64,000 bases of DNA, from contig JAVYIG010000692.1 of assembly GCA_035222895.1 (NCBI GenBank), forward strand, positions 415,461-479,460. Direction: 5' to 3'. The translations under genes and the position numbers were made by a program. The stretch comes from Strongylocentrotus droebachiensis (lineage: Eukaryota > Echinodermata > Echinoidea > Camarodonta > Strongylocentrotidae). Below the pieces are notes generated by a model. That model searched no databases. It had not been told where the DNA came from and worked only from the letters and a program-made list of their open reading frames with translations. Shown here piece by piece: positions 61,824 to 64,000 of this stretch (positions within the stretch are counted from its first letter, which is position 1; each line of letters begins with the position of its first letter).

Positions 61824-62516
61824 GCTCTCTCTCTCTCTTTCTCTCACACACATCCTCTCTCTTCTTTCCCTCTACCTTTTTTGCTCATATCATCATACTA
61901 CTACTACGTCTTGTCTTTCTTTCTTTCCTTTTAAAACAATCCCTTTTTGATTTCTTCAATGGTCTGTTGATCTGTATCTTTCTGTATTCACCTAACACAT
62001 TTTTTCAGTATCTGTCTTTATAAGAACTGTCAAATATATCTATGAAGCTCTCTCTCTCTCTCTTTCACTCGTTTACTTTCTCCCCCTTTTTCCCCACTTT
62101 CTCCCCTCTTTTCTCCCGTCTTTTCTTTCACATAGACACACACACAACCAAACGAACACGAACACGAACACTCACACACACACACACACACACGCATACG
62201 CACACACACACGCATACTCACACATATATACACACACATATTATCTACCTCTATAATCCTTTTATTTTTACCCACACTATTTTCATTTCTCTCTCTTCTA
62301 CTATCCATCAATCTTTCTCCCAATGTTTTGTTTCTCTTCCACTTTCTATATTCTTCCAAAGTTATTATTTTCTCTAAGTCCCAGACACTCTGTTCTCACT
62401 CAACCCCTGCACCACCTCTCTCTTCATATCCCATCCTTCTGACACACACACACACACTCTCTCTTCCTCTCTTTCTCTCTCTCTCTTTCTCTATACTCTC
62501 TGTCTTTCTAATCTGA
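61824..62516 (+). repeat. CT and CA microsatellite block
   Basis: (CT)n at about 61826-61848 and 62047-62063; (CA)n with CGCA and TACA units at about 62131-62238; (CA)n then (CT)n at about 62441-62510. Frames of about 110 codons over it are low-complexity artefacts. Confidence 0.9.
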
Positions 62517-62654
62517 CCCCATCTTCTAGGAAGTGTACAGTGTGCTATAACCATAATTGTTGTGATATCATCGCCTCGCGTTTTCTTAACGATCGAAGAA
62601 AATAAGGCCAAGGCTTAGATAAAGGTCTGCCATTATCGAATCGAGAAAAGGTTA

Positions 62655-62711
62655 ACGAGAGTGGGGTGATGGTGATGAGAGATAGGGCGGGAAAGATAGG
62701 GAGGGAAAGAT

Positions 62712-62760
<49 letters not shown>

Positions 62761-63045
62761 GAGAGAGAGAGAGAGAGAGAGAGGGGAGGAGAGACAGAGG
62801 TAGAGTATCGGAGAGATATGGAGAGGTAGCCAGTTGGTGAGATGGAGAAAGAAAGTGGTTGAAAGTGAGAGATGGAGAAGAGCAGCTAGAGAGAAGAGAT
62901 AAATATGTAGAGAAAGAACTATAAAATGATGACAGGGAATAAGATATCGAGAGGAAAGAGAGGGGGAAGAATGGGAGAGAGAGAGAGACAGAGAGACAGA
63001 GAGAGAGAAAGAAGAGGGGAAGAGAAAGAGAGAGAGACAGACATA
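62655..63045 (+). repeat. GA microsatellite block, opposed to the CT block
   Basis: (GA)n at about 62714-62782 and GAGA/CAGA purine DNA at about 62975-63040. Minus-strand translation gives a 154-codon Ser/Leu frame, which is an artefact. Confidence 0.9.
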
Positions 63046-63663
63046 GACGGGGAGGTACGGACAGGTTTAAGAGTGATGATATTGAAGAAGGAGACACTAT
63101 GTCTGGGGGCCAAAGAGGACGAGGTCCCAGATTTGTATGGAGATAGCTCTGATTAGGTAATATCTCTATAGGGAACCGGTAGAGTAACGGCTGATGAACT
63201 TTTATTTGCTTACTTCATTTAATCTGAATATCGTGTAGTCTGTAACATCGTTCTAAGCTTTGACAGGGCAGTGAGCGAAAGTAAGACAACAGAACTGGCT
63301 TTGAAGAGCCCTGGAGCCGCCTGTTGCTAAATGTAAAGAATATACTAAAATACGAAATCGGAAGAAAAAACTCATAATGTCGCTTTTTAATAATATTTGC
63401 CCCTTTAACTGCTACAATCAAAATCAACCTAAAAATATTCTCAAGTACAAACCATAATCATGATCAGCATTCAGTGTGACAGTTATGGAGGGGGCGGGCT
63501 TCAATTCATCACAATTTTATTTTTCTATCTAGCTTTTAGTGCCCGATAGCGTGGGGCCTAGCTAGCTTTCGGTAGCCAATATATATGTGCATTTACTTTA
63601 GTTTATATGATTACGATTTAACGTTTTTTTGGGGCAATGCTCAGGTTATATTTTCAGAATGAA

Positions 63664-63823
63664 CAGGCACGTAGCCACAGACGTGCCCCCCCCCCCCCAA
63701 AAAAAAATGTCCAAGATCGGTTGAACTTTTTTAGACCCCTTTTTTGACCTCGATCGATTACATGTATGTGCCCCCCCCCCCCCCCCCCCCCCCCCCAAAC
63801 ATCAAACTCTGGCTACGTGCCTG
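63664..63823. mobile_element. Miniature hAT-like element (MITE), 160 bp, with intact target duplication
   Basis: The terminal inverted repeats are CAGGCACGTAGCCA at 63664-63677 and its exact reverse complement at 63810-63823. They are flanked by 8-bp direct repeats AGAATGAA at 63656-63663 and 63824-63831. The interior has a 13-base C run (63686-63698), an A run, and a 26-base C run (63771-63796). Each C run is preceded by GTG. The 8-bp duplication and CAGG..CGTAGCCA terminus fit hAT. It has no coding capacity. Confidence 0.85.
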
Positions 63824-64000
63824 AGAATGAATAACGTTGCTGTGAAATACACCAAAACATCCAATACCTATGTGTTCATGATGTTCGTATTTAGGCATCA
63901 GACAATAGGAAGTATAATGCTTTTGGCATCACTAATCGTACAATCTTTATTGGAAACAAAACTGTAAGAAGCTAAAATAAGATTATAAAAGCTATAGGAA

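Noticed and set aside
62633..63097. 154-codon minus-strand open frame
   Set aside because: It is the complement of a GA microsatellite; translation is almost only Ser and Leu.

Overview
The window looks like AT-rich, gene-poor nuclear DNA from an animal, most probably a marine invertebrate and plausibly an echinoderm such as a sea urchin. I infer this from four things: intron-type splice signals at the single convincing exon; a GPR158/GPR179-type receptor N-terminus; abundant CT/GA and CA microsatellites; and many short inverted-repeat transposons flanked by TTAA or by 8-bp target duplications. There are no operons, bacterial-style genes, rRNA genes, tRNA genes that I could recognise, or CRISPR arrays. 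The species is not proven by the sequence.

One protein-coding exon is well supported. On the minus strand, 36643..37417 encodes the first 258 residues of a secreted or membrane protein. It has a signal peptide, an acidic low-complexity linker, and then a Cache-type extracellular domain like that of the orphan class C receptors GPR158 and GPR179 (Drosophila relative CG31760). The exon ends at a strong GTAAGT donor with a phase 1 intron. Its 5' UTR begins at a good acceptor at 37574/37575, so a non-coding upstream exon probably lies in the CpG-richer DNA at about 37.6-38.5 kb. I found no later exon in the remaining 36.6 kb downstream, so the first coding intron appears to be very long.

The rest is intron or intergenic DNA dominated by repeats. 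Left part (1-36 kb, inside or beyond the receptor's first intron): TTAA-flanked elements at 3.5, 9.8, 10.1 and 35.4 kb, older dispersed repeats, a 161/164-bp tandem duplication at 19.2 kb, and pyrimidine-rich minisatellites at 19.9, 24 and 30.8 kb. Right part (38.5-64 kb, upstream of the receptor gene): more TTAA elements at 40.2, 51.6 and 52.3 kb, two inverted-repeat elements at 44.9 and 46.6 kb, a tandem duplication at 60.8 kb, and an opposed CT/GA block at 61.8-63.05 kb.

The most striking structures are two clean hAT-like elements with intact 8-bp target duplications. The first is 2,240 bp (56639..58878) and is filled by about 13 copies of a 112-149 bp tandem unit. Each full unit contains a perfect 11-bp hairpin, and several carry a 10-nt deletion of half of that hairpin. 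The second is a 160-bp miniature element (63664..63823) whose interior is mostly homopolymer C. Several patches of less AT-rich sequence could be conserved regulatory elements, but that needs cross-species alignment. I found no convincing new multi-gene system here.
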